Shown: positions 8,332 through 17,737 of the stretch, piece by piece
How positions within the stretch are numbered: the stretch's first letter is position 1
Layout of the letters: each line of letters begins with the position of its first letter
From: CAIZQW01 sp942493055
GTDB lineage: Bacteria > Verrucomicrobiota > Kiritimatiellia > RFP12 > UBA1067
NCBI GenBank assembly: GCA_942493055.1
Contig: OW818680.1
Location: forward strand, 930,001 to 994,000
Direction: 5' to 3'
Length of the DNA stretch: 64,000 nucleotides
Notes under the pieces: generated by a model
Database searches by the model: none
Told to the model about the DNA's origin: nothing
The model's input: only the letters and a program-made list of their open reading frames with translations
Translations under genes and position numbers: made by a program

Positions 8332-11091
8332 TTACAGAATGGTGATCAGGGTCCCTGTAGGGTCGATCACATAGTTGAGGTTGGTCGCGGTGTACTCCAA
8401 TCGCCCGCGGGCAGGCTTCCCGACAACCGTGGTTAACGCCTGATCAGCACCTGCAGCAAACTGCTGGCAGCTCACGAGCGTATAGGTTCCCGGCTTCAGC
8501 GCAGCGGCGTCAGCCACATTCATCTCGAGCGTGTCGGTAGCTGTGGCGAGCGAAAGCGTGCCGTTGACCACCAGCTTGTCGTAGGTGCCGTTCGTCGCGA
8601 TGTTGATCTTCAGCGTGCTGTACGCACCGAAGGTCACATTGTTTGTCTGCACCGCGAGATTGCCGACCGTGAGCGTGCCAAGGATATGATCGCCCGTTGT
8701 CGGATCGATGCTCCCGGGAGCGATAACTGCAGGATTGCCAGAAGCGCCCGTCACAGAGACATTGGCGTTGCCATAGGCCGCGACTCCACCGATGAAACCT
8801 GTTCCACCAAAGGTTGAGCCTGCGTTAATCGTTACCGCTCCTTTACCCGTTCCAGACCCCGAGGTATTGTTGACCAGTAGCACACCGCCATTCACATCTG
8901 TTCCGTTTTCGTGGGAGCTGCCGGACATCACCATCACACCACTTCCGTTCTTGGTCAACTTGCAGGTGCCAACCATTCCGCCGGTGAAGCGCAGGTCGAT
9001 CGGACCGGAGCCCCGGCTCACATTGAATGCGTGGCTATTACTGCGCAGAGAGGCAGATACAACGGCTGGCGTCTCATTTGAGAGCGATTTAATTTCAAAA
9101 CTTCCGTTACCGTAAATGGTGCCGCCAAGATTGCCCCCGGTCATCTCCACAGATGAACTGGTCTGGAAATAGGGCTGGCTGCCACTGAAAGACCCACCGA
9201 TCAGCGAGAGTTTGCTCGATAAATACTGCGCCGATGTCCCGGAGTATAAACTCCCGTTCTTGTATACCGTCCAGTTCTTGGAGGCGTTGAGGGGGGTATT
9301 GACGCAGGAGACAGATGCAGGGGCCATTCCTCCTGGTGCTCCGACAAACAAGTTACCATTGACAATGGCGCTGGTTTTGTCGAAGGTTACTGCCCCCTCA
9401 AGCACATAGGTATCGCCACTATAGGTATTGGCTCCGTTGATTGTTGCAGCACTCGCAGATGTCTTGACGAGTCCGACCGACCCCTTCAGTGCCGCTGAAA
9501 TCGTGCCGCCTTGAACATCATAGCCCGACACCGACTTTGTAATTGTTCCGTTGGAAAGCGTGCCACCGCGAACAACGAGAACGCCCTCGAGATTCTGTGT
9601 GCTTCCGCCCAGATTCATCGTTCCTCCATTGACTACAATATCGCCGGCTGTCGCGAGTGGATCGGCCATTGCAGGAAGTTGCAACGTGCCTGCATTTACC
9701 CAGGTGCCCCCCGTGTGTATCTGCCCGGAGGTCAAGACCATCGTGCCGCTTCCTGATTTCGTCAAGGTCACTTTGCCTGCTCCATTGTCGGCAGTCACGG
9801 CCATGTTGGTGATGACCGTGGCGTTGATGAACACGAGTTCGCCGGCAGTGTCAACTGTGCTTCCCGCGGTCAGCGTGCCGTTGCTGATGACGAATGGTCC
9901 TGTGCCACTCGGCGTCAGGATTCCACCGATGGTGCCGAGACACAGTGTATTGCCGCCGAGGTTCAAGACACGCGCGGCCGTATCAGCCACTTTCAACGTG
10001 TTGACTGTTACTGTCGCTGCCCCAAGGCCGATCTCTCCTGTAGACGCACTGTTGATCTGCACGTTACTTGTTGCGCCTTCTCCAATGTTGGGCAGATCTC
10101 CTGCAAGTGTGGTGTAGCCTGTGTAAGCCACGATGTTGACACCGTCGTTTGCCGCCCAATCAGCGGGAACCGTCCCGTTCTGCGGCATCACCGTCAGATA
10201 TGCGCCAAGAATACCGCTGACATCGTTTGTGTTCAGGGTTGTGTAGCCATTATTAACGTTGATGGCTGTATTTCCAGAAGGCTGTTTCAGATTCAGCGTG
10301 GCTCCGTTCGTGCGCACAATGTCAGCAAGTGACAGAAATACGTTCGCACCGGATGCCGATTCGAGGATTATTGACGAAGCACCGGTGTTGACGTTTGCGC
10401 TGTTAAACGTCTGTCCTCGCGATGCCGAACTCTTCGCTTTGACGGCAAGCGTGGCACCGTTCATCATCAGCGGAGAGGTTGCGATGACGATGTTCGCTTC
10501 AGGTGATGTCGGGCCGCCAAAATCGAGACGGAGCGTACCGGCATTGACGATTGTCTCTCCTGAATAACTATTGGCACCGCGCAGACTCACCGAATTGGCA
10601 CCCCACTTGATGAAGTCCTTGTCGACACCGCTAATGGACCCGTTTACAATAAAGGCGTCTTCTGCCGTCTCCCAGATACTGTCATTGGCCAATACCACGT
10701 TTGCCACGATGGTCACATCATTGTTATAGTTAGGGCCGAGGTAAGCGCGGGTCAACGTCAACGTGTTTCCGGCGGCCACATCGGCCGCATTGCCAAGGGT
10801 AAAGGAGGGCGCTTGCGCCCAGCTCGGAATATCGAGCCGATAGATTGTCTGAGGAGCATCCAAGGAGATCACCTTCCCGGAAGTCAGCCCCGTGCTGCCA
10901 TTAGCACCGAAAAGGGCGGTATCGTCACTGCCCGGTTTTACGTCACCGACCCAGTTCACGGGATCATTCCAGCTTGTGCCGGAATAGGGACTTGGTCCGC
11001 CATCCCAATAGATTGAAGCAGCCAGTGCTTGACTGGATACGGAGAGGACCATTATCGCCGAAGCGATCCATGTGTTGTACTGATTTTTCAT
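8332..11091 (-). CDS. Autotransporter-associated beta-strand-repeat surface protein
   Basis: I start the gene at the ATG at 11091 because AAAGGA precedes it and a clear signal peptide follows (MKNQYNTWIASAIMVLSV, cleavage after SQALA). The frame is open a further 22 codons upstream without a better start. The 919-residue product is built from repeats of the autotransporter-associated beta-strand family, for example GETIVNAGTLRLDF, LTKSGSGTMVLTSG, GTWVNAGTLQLPA and LTKNGSGVMVMSG. This predicts a long right-handed beta-solenoid. I see no PEP-CTERM anchor and no outer-membrane barrel at the C-terminus (it ends TGTLITIL), so export beyond the periplasm is unproven. Such proteins are abundant and often multicopy in PVC bacteria. 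It is the first gene of the leftward group behind the divergent control region. Confidence 0.85.
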   Translation of the reverse strand: MKNQYNTWIASAIMVLSVSSQALAASIYWDGGPSPYSGTSWNDPVNWVGDVKPGSDDTALFGANGSTGLTSGKVISLDAPQTIYRLDIPSWAQAPSFTLGNAADVAAGNTLTLTRAYLGPNYNNDVTIVANVVLANDSIWETAEDAFIVNGSISGVDKDFIKWGANSVSLRGANSYSGETIVNAGTLRLDFGGPTSPEANIVIATSPLMMNGATLAVKAKSSASRGQTFNSANVNTGASSIILESASGANVFLSLADIVRTNGATLNLKQPSGNTAINVNNGYTTLNTNDVSGILGAYLTVMPQNGTVPADWAANDGVNIVAYTGYTTLAGDLPNIGEGATSNVQINSASTGEIGLGAATVTVNTLKVADTAARVLNLGGNTLCLGTIGGILTPSGTGPFVISNGTLTAGSTVDTAGELVFINATVITNMAVTADNGAGKVTLTKSGSGTMVLTSGQIHTGGTWVNAGTLQLPAMADPLATAGDIVVNGGTMNLGGSTQNLEGVLVVRGGTLSNGTITKSVSGYDVQGGTISAALKGSVGLVKTSASAATINGANTYSGDTYVLEGAVTFDKTSAIVNGNLFVGAPGGMAPASVSCVNTPLNASKNWTVYKNGSLYSGTSAQYLSSKLSLIGGSFSGSQPYFQTSSSVEMTGGNLGGTIYGNGSFEIKSLSNETPAVVSASLRSNSHAFNVSRGSGPIDLRFTGGMVGTCKLTKNGSGVMVMSGSSHENGTDVNGGVLLVNNTSGSGTGKGAVTINAGSTFGGTGFIGGVAAYGNANVSVTGASGNPAVIAPGSIDPTTGDHILGTLTVGNLAVQTNNVTFGAYSTLKINIATNGTYDKLVVNGTLSLATATDTLEMNVADAAALKPGTYTLVSCQQFAAGADQALTTVVGKPARGRLEYTATNLNYVIDPTGTLITIL

Positions 11092-11117
11092 CGTTTTTCC
11101 TTTCGTCTTCCAATTAT

Positions 11118-11133
11118 GAGATACCCGTATCTC
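11118..11133. promoter_or_regulatory. Operator-like palindrome GAGATAC-CC-GTATCTC
   Basis: Two perfect 7-base arms flank a CC centre, 27 bases ahead of the beta-strand-repeat ATG at 11091. With one extra base each way the left arm reads ATGAGATAC, the complement of the GTATCTCAT half-sites found at 11216 and 11286. Together they look like binding sites for one regulator that controls both divergent groups. Confidence 0.5.
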
Positions 11134-11215
11134 TATTGATTTTAAATCTAAACACAATCAAATTATCACAAAGAAGGGGCGATGTCTACCCGTTTTTTAT
11201 TTTTTTATGATGCAT

Positions 11216-11296
11216 GTATCTCATAGTGTTGACAATCCGGCGATATTTGTGCATGATGTGCACTGTTTGATTTTTAGTGATCTCGGTATCTCATAG
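11216..11296 (+). promoter_or_regulatory. Promoter flanked by two GTATCTCATAG direct repeats
   Basis: An 11-base sequence GTATCTCATAG occurs at 11216-11226 and again at 11286-11296, exactly 70 bases apart in the same orientation. Between them lies TTGACA (11229-11234), a 17-base spacer and CATGAT (11252-11257), a plausible sigma70-type promoter for the rightward deacetylase gene. One site is just upstream of -35 and the other in the early transcribed region, the layout expected of a repressor that bridges a promoter. The GntR/LacI regulator at 5209-6393 is the nearest candidate. Confidence 0.5.
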
Positions 11297-11316
11297 AAAA
11301 AAAGGGGGAGATTGGC

Positions 11317-12360
11317 ATGCACAATTGCGCGAACACGAAGGGTCGCACGTCGCTCGTCATTGCACTGGGGTGCGTCGTGTTTGGCCTTAACCTTGTGGCA
11401 ACGGAACGCCCTGGCATCAACGAGACGCGCATCGCAACATGGAAAGGGGATCAGACCGCCGCATTCCTGCTGATGTTTGACGACAGTTGGCCCAGCCACT
11501 TCCAGGTCGCTGTGCCTGCGCTTGCTGAACGCGGCATGACAGCCACCTTCTACATCAATCCTGGAAAGGGCGAATACAAGAAGTTCGCCGACGAATGGGA
11601 GCAGAAGGTGTGGCGCCAGGGTATGGCCTACGGGAATCATACGTATGCGCATGCCAGTGTGACCAACGCTGCGCAGGCCGAACAGGTCATCGCCAGTTGC
11701 AACGAGGAGATTTTGCGCATCGTGCCGGGCAGTAAACCGCGCCTCATCTCTTACGGCCAACCCGGCGTCAAAGAGTGGCTCGTCAAACCAGCGGAACTGC
11801 AACCCATCCTCGATAGCCACCACCTGATCAGCCGTCCGCCCTTCAATGACCATGGAGCTGTCTACCATTGGCAAACCACGCCACAGATGCTGGCGCTTGC
11901 CGACAAGGCGATCGCCGCACAGGGGCTCGAATACCTCGTGATCCACGGTGTCGAACGGATCAAGCCCAACTGGAGCTACCAGGATTTCTGGGCGCTCAAG
12001 CAGGAGATTTTCTTTGCTCTCCTCGATGGCTTGAAAGAACGTCGCGAGCAAGGAAAGCTGTGGATCACGGATCATATCACGGCTCACAAATACGAAACTG
12101 AGCGCGCTTCTGCCAAGGTCGTTGTCCAAAGCACGACCCCGCACGAAATACGGTTGACGCTGAGCTGCAGCGCAGATCCGAAGCTCTACGATGAACCCCT
12201 GACACTGATCACGCGTGTACCAGACGACTGGAAAACATGCTCCATGACGCAACCCGGCACAAATGCCACACTCACCATTTCGCAGGGCACGGTCCGCTAC
12301 GATGCCCTGCCGGACGGACGGACAATCACCTTGAACGGGCGACCGGCAGGTCGTCCTTAA
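11317..12360 (+). CDS. Polysaccharide deacetylase (NodB-like), exported
   Basis: A 347-residue carbohydrate esterase-4-like protein. After a hydrophobic N-terminal segment (about 10-29) the catalytic and metal motif FDDSWPSH carries Asp55 and Asp56. GNHTYAH supplies the two metal-binding histidines (His108 and His112), spaced as in HxxxH. The strand TATFYINPG is typical of NodB barrels. The C-terminal 80 residues form an extra beta domain (IRLTLSCSADPKLYDEP) of unknown role. The family removes N- or O-acetyl groups from polysaccharides. A GGGGGAG site lies 6 bases upstream of the ATG. It is the first gene rightward from the divergent control region and is followed 44 bases later by the propeller protein. 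Confidence 0.88.
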   Translation: MHNCANTKGRTSLVIALGCVVFGLNLVATERPGINETRIATWKGDQTAAFLLMFDDSWPSHFQVAVPALAERGMTATFYINPGKGEYKKFADEWEQKVWRQGMAYGNHTYAHASVTNAAQAEQVIASCNEEILRIVPGSKPRLISYGQPGVKEWLVKPAELQPILDSHHLISRPPFNDHGAVYHWQTTPQMLALADKAIAAQGLEYLVIHGVERIKPNWSYQDFWALKQEIFFALLDGLKERREQGKLWITDHITAHKYETERASAKVVVQSTTPHEIRLTLSCSADPKLYDEPLTLITRVPDDWKTCSMTQPGTNATLTISQGTVRYDALPDGRTITLNGRPAGRP

Positions 12361-12404
12361 AACTTAACACAGGCGCCCTACCGGACGCCCCTACAGGAAT
12401 CACT

Positions 12405-14987
12405 ATGCGTATACCCCTCATCCTCTCGCTCTGCTCCCTGACTGCTCTACTCTCTTTTGCCGAAGCCCCGAACTGGGAATGGGCTGGCTGGGGCGGCGGC
12501 GGGTTCTACTACTCCTCCGTCTTCCACCCGACCCAGGACGGTGTGATCTACATGGGCGGCGACGTCTGCGGCGTCTACAAGACCGAAGACCACGGCCTCA
12601 ACTGGCGGCTCATCAATGACGGGCTTGCCGACTATGGTGTCTTCTCGCTCGCCGTGGACCGCACCGCGCCGGAGACGGTCTATGCCGCCACTGATGGAGG
12701 ACTTTGCAAGAGCATTGACGGCGGCACGCACTGGCGCCTTCTGCCCAATACCGGTAAGAAAGAACTTCGTATCACAGGCGAAAAAGGCAAGAGTACCCGC
12801 TGCATCGCAGTTGATCCCGTTGACGGCAAGATCATCTACGCAGGCAGTCCGGCCGGCAAGGTCTACAAGAGCATGGATGGCGGCGAAACCTGGACTTCCG
12901 TCTATGAGAAGGCAGGCGAAAAGGATCCGCCTGAGACGCTGCGCGTGCAGTTCGGCAAGGTCAACGACGCCTACTTCGGCGGCTTTTGGCTTCCGTTCGC
13001 CTTCCCGGACGGCTTCACGTCCGCTGACTGCGCAGGGTTCGGCTTCACCTTCAAAGGCGACGGAACCGTGCCGCAGGACTGCTTCATGCAGCTCAAATGT
13101 CAGGATGGCACCACCTACCGCAGCAAGAACCTGCGCGAGTTGTTCACGCAGACCACCTGGGGCGATGTGACCTTGGGCGCCAAGGATTTCACGCTCGAAC
13201 CCGAATTTGCCAAGAAGAATCCAGAGAAGGCGCAGGCGTATTCCGGCACGCCAGACTGGAGCGCGATCAACCGAATGGACTTCGCCTGCGTGGGTCCGCT
13301 CATGAAAGACGCGCCCGTCGGCAAGTTCACCCGCTTCTATTTCGTGCTCAAAGGCCAGCCGCAGGTCGTCAAGGAGTTTTCAAAGAGCAAGACCGTGCAG
13401 TCCTACGGCAATCTCCGCATCGGTTCCCTGCAAGGGGGGAGCGTTCACACTGTGGCCGTTGCGCAGAAAGATCCCTCGCTCGTGCTCGCCGCTACAGATG
13501 GCGCAGGCATCGTGCTCAGCAGCGATGCCGGCAAGACCTGGCGTGAACTGGATACCCCCAAAAAGGCCGTCAGCGTGGCGATTGCTCCGAGTGACCCGAA
13601 GGTGATCTATGCCTCCTTTGATAAAGACGGCGTCTGGAAATCGATTGACAAAGGTCAGACCTGGCAGAAGCTTTCGCAGGGCATACCTGCAGATTGTTCG
13701 ATCCATGAGGTGGCTGTCAGTCCGGCGAATCCTGACGACGTGCACGTCATTGGCTCGGCCGGCTGGAATGGACGCTGTTTCTATTCCGCGGACGGCGGCA
13801 AGACGTGGAACGACGCTACGCAACTGAAGCCTGATCCGGCGGCTGATCCCACCCTGCCCCAGGAGTACAAAACCATGACCGGCGTCAGCGCGCCGCGCAA
13901 TATCGCGATCAACCCGAGCAACCCCAAGGAGCTCTACATTGCCGCGAACTGGCGCCCCTGCCACAGTGACGACGGCGGACGCACCTGGACCGAACGCGTG
14001 CGTGGCGCTGACATCTCCTGCATTTACGACTTGCGCTTCCACAAGGGGCGCACCTACGCTTCGGCCATGGACGAGGGCGTGCTTGTCAGCGAAAGTAATG
14101 GAAAAAGCTGGCGCGCGCTCTGGCCTCTCAAATACGACCAAGAGCTTGGTGGCCACTACTGGCGCCTTGCGATCTCCGACAACAACGGCATTGACCGGAT
14201 TGTCAGCACGTGCAGCCCGTGGAGTTCCCAAGGACCTAACCGCATCGTTGTGAGCGACGACGGCGGCAAGACCTTCACACGGACCGTCAAAGGTCTGCCG
14301 GCCACAAACCCGCAAGCCAATACGATGTGGGGCACCGGCTATCCCCGTGCCATGGCCGCTGACCCGAAAGACCCCAAGACGCTCTATCTCGGGATCGACG
14401 GCGATCCTTCCGAAGGGCGTGAGGGCGGAGGCGTCTTCAAGTCCGTGGATGGCGGCCACACGTGGGCCAAGCTGCCTGGCCAGCCAGGCGGCAAGCGCAT
14501 GTTCTTCGGTCTCGCGGTTGACCCCACCGACTCCCGGCGTCTCTACTGGGCGTGCTGCGGAAATGGCGGCGGGATCTGGCGCAGCGACGACGCCGGCGTG
14601 TCGTGGCAACATGTATTCAAGAATGAGCAGTGGCTCTTCAACGTCCATGTGACTGCTGACGGAACCGTCCTCTGTCCTGGAAAGAACCTCTGGCGCAGCA
14701 CAGACCATGGCAAGACGTGGAAGCAGCTCACGAAGTTCCCCTACAACAGTGAACGCCTCATTGTCGCGGTCGAGACCGACCTGGCCGACGCCAAACGGAT
14801 GTGGTTCGCCACCACCACGTGGGACGGCAGTTCCGAGGGCGCCGTGTACGAGACCCTCGATGCAGGCGCGACATGGCAGGAGATCACCGCAAACCTGCCC
14901 TATCGCAAGCCGCTTCTTCTTCGCTACAACCCCGAGACACGCGAACTCTGGGCCGCCGGCGTCTGCCTCTTCAAATGTAAGCGCTAG
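12405..14987 (+). CDS. Exported Asp-box (BNR) beta-propeller protein, sialidase/sortilin-like
   Basis: I start at the ATG at 12405, which has an AGGAAT site and a signal peptide (MRIPLILSLCSLTALLSFAE), giving 860 residues. About twelve Asp-box repeats (SxDxGxTW) are visible, such as KSIDGGTHW, KSMDGGETW, SSDAGKTW, YSADGGKTW, HSDDGGRTW, KSVDGGHTW and RSTDHGKTW. This predicts one or two multi-bladed propellers, as in GH74-like glycosidases and sortilin/VPS10 proteins. A non-propeller insert (about residues 180-340, containing VQFGKVNDAYFGGFWLPF) resembles a carbohydrate-binding beta sandwich. I cannot identify catalytic acids, so it may be a hydrolase or a binding protein. Neighbours argue for a role in polysaccharide processing at the cell surface. 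Confidence 0.82.
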   Translation: MRIPLILSLCSLTALLSFAEAPNWEWAGWGGGGFYYSSVFHPTQDGVIYMGGDVCGVYKTEDHGLNWRLINDGLADYGVFSLAVDRTAPETVYAATDGGLCKSIDGGTHWRLLPNTGKKELRITGEKGKSTRCIAVDPVDGKIIYAGSPAGKVYKSMDGGETWTSVYEKAGEKDPPETLRVQFGKVNDAYFGGFWLPFAFPDGFTSADCAGFGFTFKGDGTVPQDCFMQLKCQDGTTYRSKNLRELFTQTTWGDVTLGAKDFTLEPEFAKKNPEKAQAYSGTPDWSAINRMDFACVGPLMKDAPVGKFTRFYFVLKGQPQVVKEFSKSKTVQSYGNLRIGSLQGGSVHTVAVAQKDPSLVLAATDGAGIVLSSDAGKTWRELDTPKKAVSVAIAPSDPKVIYASFDKDGVWKSIDKGQTWQKLSQGIPADCSIHEVAVSPANPDDVHVIGSAGWNGRCFYSADGGKTWNDATQLKPDPAADPTLPQEYKTMTGVSAPRNIAINPSNPKELYIAANWRPCHSDDGGRTWTERVRGADISCIYDLRFHKGRTYASAMDEGVLVSESNGKSWRALWPLKYDQELGGHYWRLAISDNNGIDRIVSTCSPWSSQGPNRIVVSDDGGKTFTRTVKGLPATNPQANTMWGTGYPRAMAADPKDPKTLYLGIDGDPSEGREGGGVFKSVDGGHTWAKLPGQPGGKRMFFGLAVDPTDSRRLYWACCGNGGGIWRSDDAGVSWQHVFKNEQWLFNVHVTADGTVLCPGKNLWRSTDHGKTWKQLTKFPYNSERLIVAVETDLADAKRMWFATTTWDGSSEGAVYETLDAGATWQEITANLPYRKPLLLRYNPETRELWAAGVCLFKCKR

Positions 14988-15038
14988 GTCTCGGAATAGA
15001 CTGGACAGCGGACTTGCATGTAATATAAACTCTCGCCA

Positions 15039-15536
15039 ATGAAATCGTTCAAAGACAAGCTCTTTGTTTTTATTGGCAGCGCGTTCGGGCTGGGATTGAT
15101 GCCCATTGCGCCGGGGTCCTTCGGCGCGCTGCTGGGTGTTGCAATGCATCTCGGCATTGCCTTCTCCATCGACGCGCCTTTGCATCGACTCTTCGCCTTG
15201 CTGGCCTGCCTGATTGGCACATCGCTTGTGCACTTTATGCTGAACTCCTGGGCGCAGCGCTATTGGAACGACACCGACTCCGGCAATTTCGTGCTGGATG
15301 AGATCGTGGGGTACCTCGTCGTTCCGATTCTCTTGTATGCCAGTACGGCACCCCTCTGGTATATTGCAACAGCCGGGTTTTTCATTTTCCGAATTTTCGA
15401 CATCATCAAGCTGCCGATTGCGCGCTACATCGACAGGAACTGGCACAACGCCTGGGGGGTATTGCTCGATGATGTTGTCAGCGGAATCTATGCCACCGGC
15501 GTGGTCTGGTTCATGGCCTGGCTGATATGGAAATAA
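15039..15536 (+). CDS. pgpA: Phosphatidylglycerophosphatase A
   Basis: A 165-residue inner-membrane phosphatase that dephosphorylates phosphatidylglycerol phosphate to phosphatidylglycerol. The family pattern is clear: APGSFGALLG near residue 25, VLDEIVGYLV, FFIFRIFDIIKLP and the late acidic block GVLLDDVVSGIYA. Three to four hydrophobic segments are present, as in E. coli PgpA, and the length is normal. It starts 51 bases after the propeller protein but its codon use and function look like housekeeping, so cotranscription is uncertain. Another phospholipid enzyme, a cardiolipin synthase, lies nearby at 17738-19249. Confidence 0.92.
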   Translation: MKSFKDKLFVFIGSAFGLGLMPIAPGSFGALLGVAMHLGIAFSIDAPLHRLFALLACLIGTSLVHFMLNSWAQRYWNDTDSGNFVLDEIVGYLVVPILLYASTAPLWYIATAGFFIFRIFDIIKLPIARYIDRNWHNAWGVLLDDVVSGIYATGVVWFMAWLIWK

Positions 15537-15554
15537 AATTTTCTAACTCTTTTT

Positions 15555-15583
15555 TTGAAATTAGTGCGGAAATGTAGTAAAGT
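15555..15583 (+). promoter_or_regulatory. Candidate promoter of argC-parB
   Basis: TTGAAA (15555-15560), a 17-base spacer and TAAAGT (15578-15583) lie 28 bases ahead of the argC ATG in an AT-rich gap. An AGAGGA ribosome-binding site follows at 15603-15608. Both hexamers are partial matches. Confidence 0.45.
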
Positions 15584-15611
15584 AAAGTTCATTTTCTAAA
15601 TAAGAGGAATT

Positions 15612-16667
15612 ATGATTCGAGTAAAAGTAATTGGGGCCACTGGATATGGCGGTGTGGGAATCACGGAATTACTGTTGCAACATCCCGAAGCAAAGCTGTG
15701 TGCTCTTGTTGCGCGTGACGACGTGGGAGTGCCCATTTCATCAGTCTATCCCCATTTGGATGGCTTCTGCGATTTGCCTGTTTTAGCAGCGGATGATCCG
15801 CGAGCGACCGAACCCGTGGATATGGTTTTCTTCTCCACGCCTGATCAGGTCGGCATGAATACCGCCCGAGGGGAGCTTGTGAAAGGCGCAAAGGTCATTG
15901 ACTACAGCGGCGACTTCCGTTTCACAACAGCAGAGGCGTATGCTGACTATGCAACGCGCATTGGCAAGACACCGACCCATGCATCGCCCGACTTGCTGGG
16001 CAGCAATGCTTACGGACTTGCCGAGCTTCATCGCACAGAGATCAGCCAGGCCAAGATCGTGGGAAATCCTGGCTGCTTTGCCTCGAGCTGCATCCTGGGG
16101 ATGGCGCCTGCTGTCAAGCATGGACTGGTTGAACCCTACAGCATCATCTGCGACTGCAAGACCGGTGTCTCTGGCGCCGGCAAAAAGGTGAGTCCGACCT
16201 TCCACTATCCTGCGCGTTATGAACAGATGAACGCCTACAAGCTTGCCGGGCATCAGCATGTATGCGAAGTGGAACGCGAACTGAGCCTGCAGGCTGGCCG
16301 CGACATCAAGATTACCTTTACAGCTCAAGTCGTCCCTGTGTGCCGCGGCATTCTTTCCACGCTTTACGGCACCTTAACAACCCCGATGACCGAGGCCGAG
16401 GTCATCGAGCTCTACCGTGAATTTTTCAAGGAGAGCCCGTTCATGCGCATCTATGGCAGCACTGCCGCCATTGGCACCTTGCATGTCCGGGGCACCAATT
16501 TCTGCAATCTCGTCGTCAGCGTAGATACGCGCGTTAACCGCCTCCGAATCGTAGCTCATATCGACAACCTGATGAAGGGTCAAGCCGGATCGGCCCTTCA
16601 AAACATGAACCTGATGTTTGGCCTGCCGGAAACGACGGGCCTGCATCGTCCAGGAATTTATCCATGA
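15612..16667 (+). CDS. argC: N-acetyl-gamma-glutamyl-phosphate reductase
   Basis: The third enzyme of arginine synthesis, reducing N-acetylglutamyl phosphate to the semialdehyde with NADPH. The 351-residue protein starts with the Rossmann motif VIGATGYGGVGITELL, carries the catalytic cysteine in GNPGCFASS (Cys155) and later the substrate-site stretch GHQHVCEVE, normal for the longer ArgC type. An AGAGGA site precedes the ATG. The last codons overlap the parB-like gene by ATGA (16664-16667), so the two are translationally coupled. No other arg gene is adjacent. Confidence 0.95.
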   Translation: MIRVKVIGATGYGGVGITELLLQHPEAKLCALVARDDVGVPISSVYPHLDGFCDLPVLAADDPRATEPVDMVFFSTPDQVGMNTARGELVKGAKVIDYSGDFRFTTAEAYADYATRIGKTPTHASPDLLGSNAYGLAELHRTEISQAKIVGNPGCFASSCILGMAPAVKHGLVEPYSIICDCKTGVSGAGKKVSPTFHYPARYEQMNAYKLAGHQHVCEVERELSLQAGRDIKITFTAQVVPVCRGILSTLYGTLTTPMTEAEVIELYREFFKESPFMRIYGSTAAIGTLHVRGTNFCNLVVSVDTRVNRLRIVAHIDNLMKGQAGSALQNMNLMFGLPETTGLHRPGIYP

Positions 16668-17731
16668 GCACGAAAAACGCGAAGCAAAAGAAACAGCCTG
16701 TCCCCGCGACCCCCGCAAAGACGATGCCGGCACTCCTGCCAACCCCCAGCCCCAGTAAGCATCCACGCCCTGGGCTTGGAAAGGGCTTTGGCCTGCTCAT
16801 TGGCAACACGACCATCTCCAAGCATACGCAGCAGGTGTCTGCGATGACGCAGCAAAGCCAAGCCAGCCAGGTCCTGCTGTCGCAAGGTACGCCGACCGCT
16901 GTGCCAGCCCACTCGATCATGGAGATCCCGCCCGCCGAGATTGCGCGCTCGCCCTGGCAACCGCGCCACAACTTCGACGAGGAGTCCCTGCAGGAACTTA
17001 CGGACTCCATCAAGACCAAGGGCATCATTTCGCCGCTCATTTGCCGTAAGAACAGTGACGGACGCTTTGAACTGATCGCGGGTGAACGCCGTCTGCGAGC
17101 CGCCATTGCCGCGGGGCTGAAAAAGGTGCCTGTGATCCTCCGCGAGGCCGAGGACCGTGCAGCGGCTGAAATCGCCATCATTGAAAACATCCAGCGCCAG
17201 GACCTGAACATTATTGAAGAGGCCGAGGGCTACCGCACACTGGGTGAACACTTTAACCTGACGCAGCAGGAGGTGGCTGAGCGTGTCGGCAAGGCACGTG
17301 CCAGCGTCGCAAACGTTGTCCGTCTGTTAGACCTCCCGGATGAAGTCAAGCAGTTCGTCGCAGGCAAGCGTCTATCGACCGGTCACGCAAAAGTTCTGCT
17401 CGGACTTACCGACCCAACTGAGCAGACTGTGCTCGGCCGTAAATGCGTCACAGAAGAGATGACGGTCCGTTCGCTCGAAAAACTCATTCAGCGCCGCAAG
17501 GCAGCGGCAGACGGAACAGACGAGCGCAAGCGCGGCACGCCCGACATTCCTGAAAGCTACGTCCGCGACCTGACAGACCGCATGCACAAGCATTTCGGAA
17601 CCGCCGTACGCTTGACGCCGGGTGTAACGCATGCCAATGGCAGACACACCAAGGGGCTCCTTGAGATCGACTTCTACGACAATGACGACCTGGACCGTCT
17701 GCTGAACATCCTCGGCATACAGGTAAACTGA
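16664..17731 (+). CDS. parB: ParB/Spo0J chromosome partition protein
   Basis: ParB is a CTP-dependent DNA clamp that loads at parS sites and spreads. The 355-residue protein has an unusually long basic, proline-rich N-terminal extension (residues 1-85). The ParB/Srx domain follows, with the CTP-binding motif GERRLRAA (140-147) and ENIQRQDLN (174-182), then a helix-turn-helix (LTQQEVAERVGKARASVANV, about 199-218), and a C-terminal dimerisation part. No parA lies next to it and I found no canonical parS palindrome in the window. The gene is coupled to argC, an uncommon position. It converges with the cardiolipin synthase gene with 6 bases between. Confidence 0.92.
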   Translation: MSTKNAKQKKQPVPATPAKTMPALLPTPSPSKHPRPGLGKGFGLLIGNTTISKHTQQVSAMTQQSQASQVLLSQGTPTAVPAHSIMEIPPAEIARSPWQPRHNFDEESLQELTDSIKTKGIISPLICRKNSDGRFELIAGERRLRAAIAAGLKKVPVILREAEDRAAAEIAIIENIQRQDLNIIEEAEGYRTLGEHFNLTQQEVAERVGKARASVANVVRLLDLPDEVKQFVAGKRLSTGHAKVLLGLTDPTEQTVLGRKCVTEEMTVRSLEKLIQRRKAAADGTDERKRGTPDIPESYVRDLTDRMHKHFGTAVRLTPGVTHANGRHTKGLLEIDFYDNDDLDRLLNILGIQVN

Positions 17732-17737
17732 GCGCCC

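Noticed and set aside
11221..12252. A 343-residue minus-strand open frame opposite the deacetylase
   Set aside because: It is a composition shadow of the deacetylase gene, which has a complete NodB motif set.
12361..12404. A short GC-rich direct repeat (CGCCCTAC and CGCCCCTAC) between the deacetylase and the propeller gene
   Set aside because: Only 8 to 9 bases with one mismatch and no further copies seen; too weak to call a repeat.
13380..15446. A 688-residue open frame on the minus strand opposite the propeller protein and pgpA
   Set aside because: It is antisense to two clearly recognised genes, has no recognisable domain and arises from the base composition of the third codon positions. 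No ribosome-binding site was seen.
16664..17731. parS sites near parB
   Set aside because: I looked for the usual GTTTCACGTGAAAC-type palindrome around parB and in the rest of the window and did not see one. It may lie outside.
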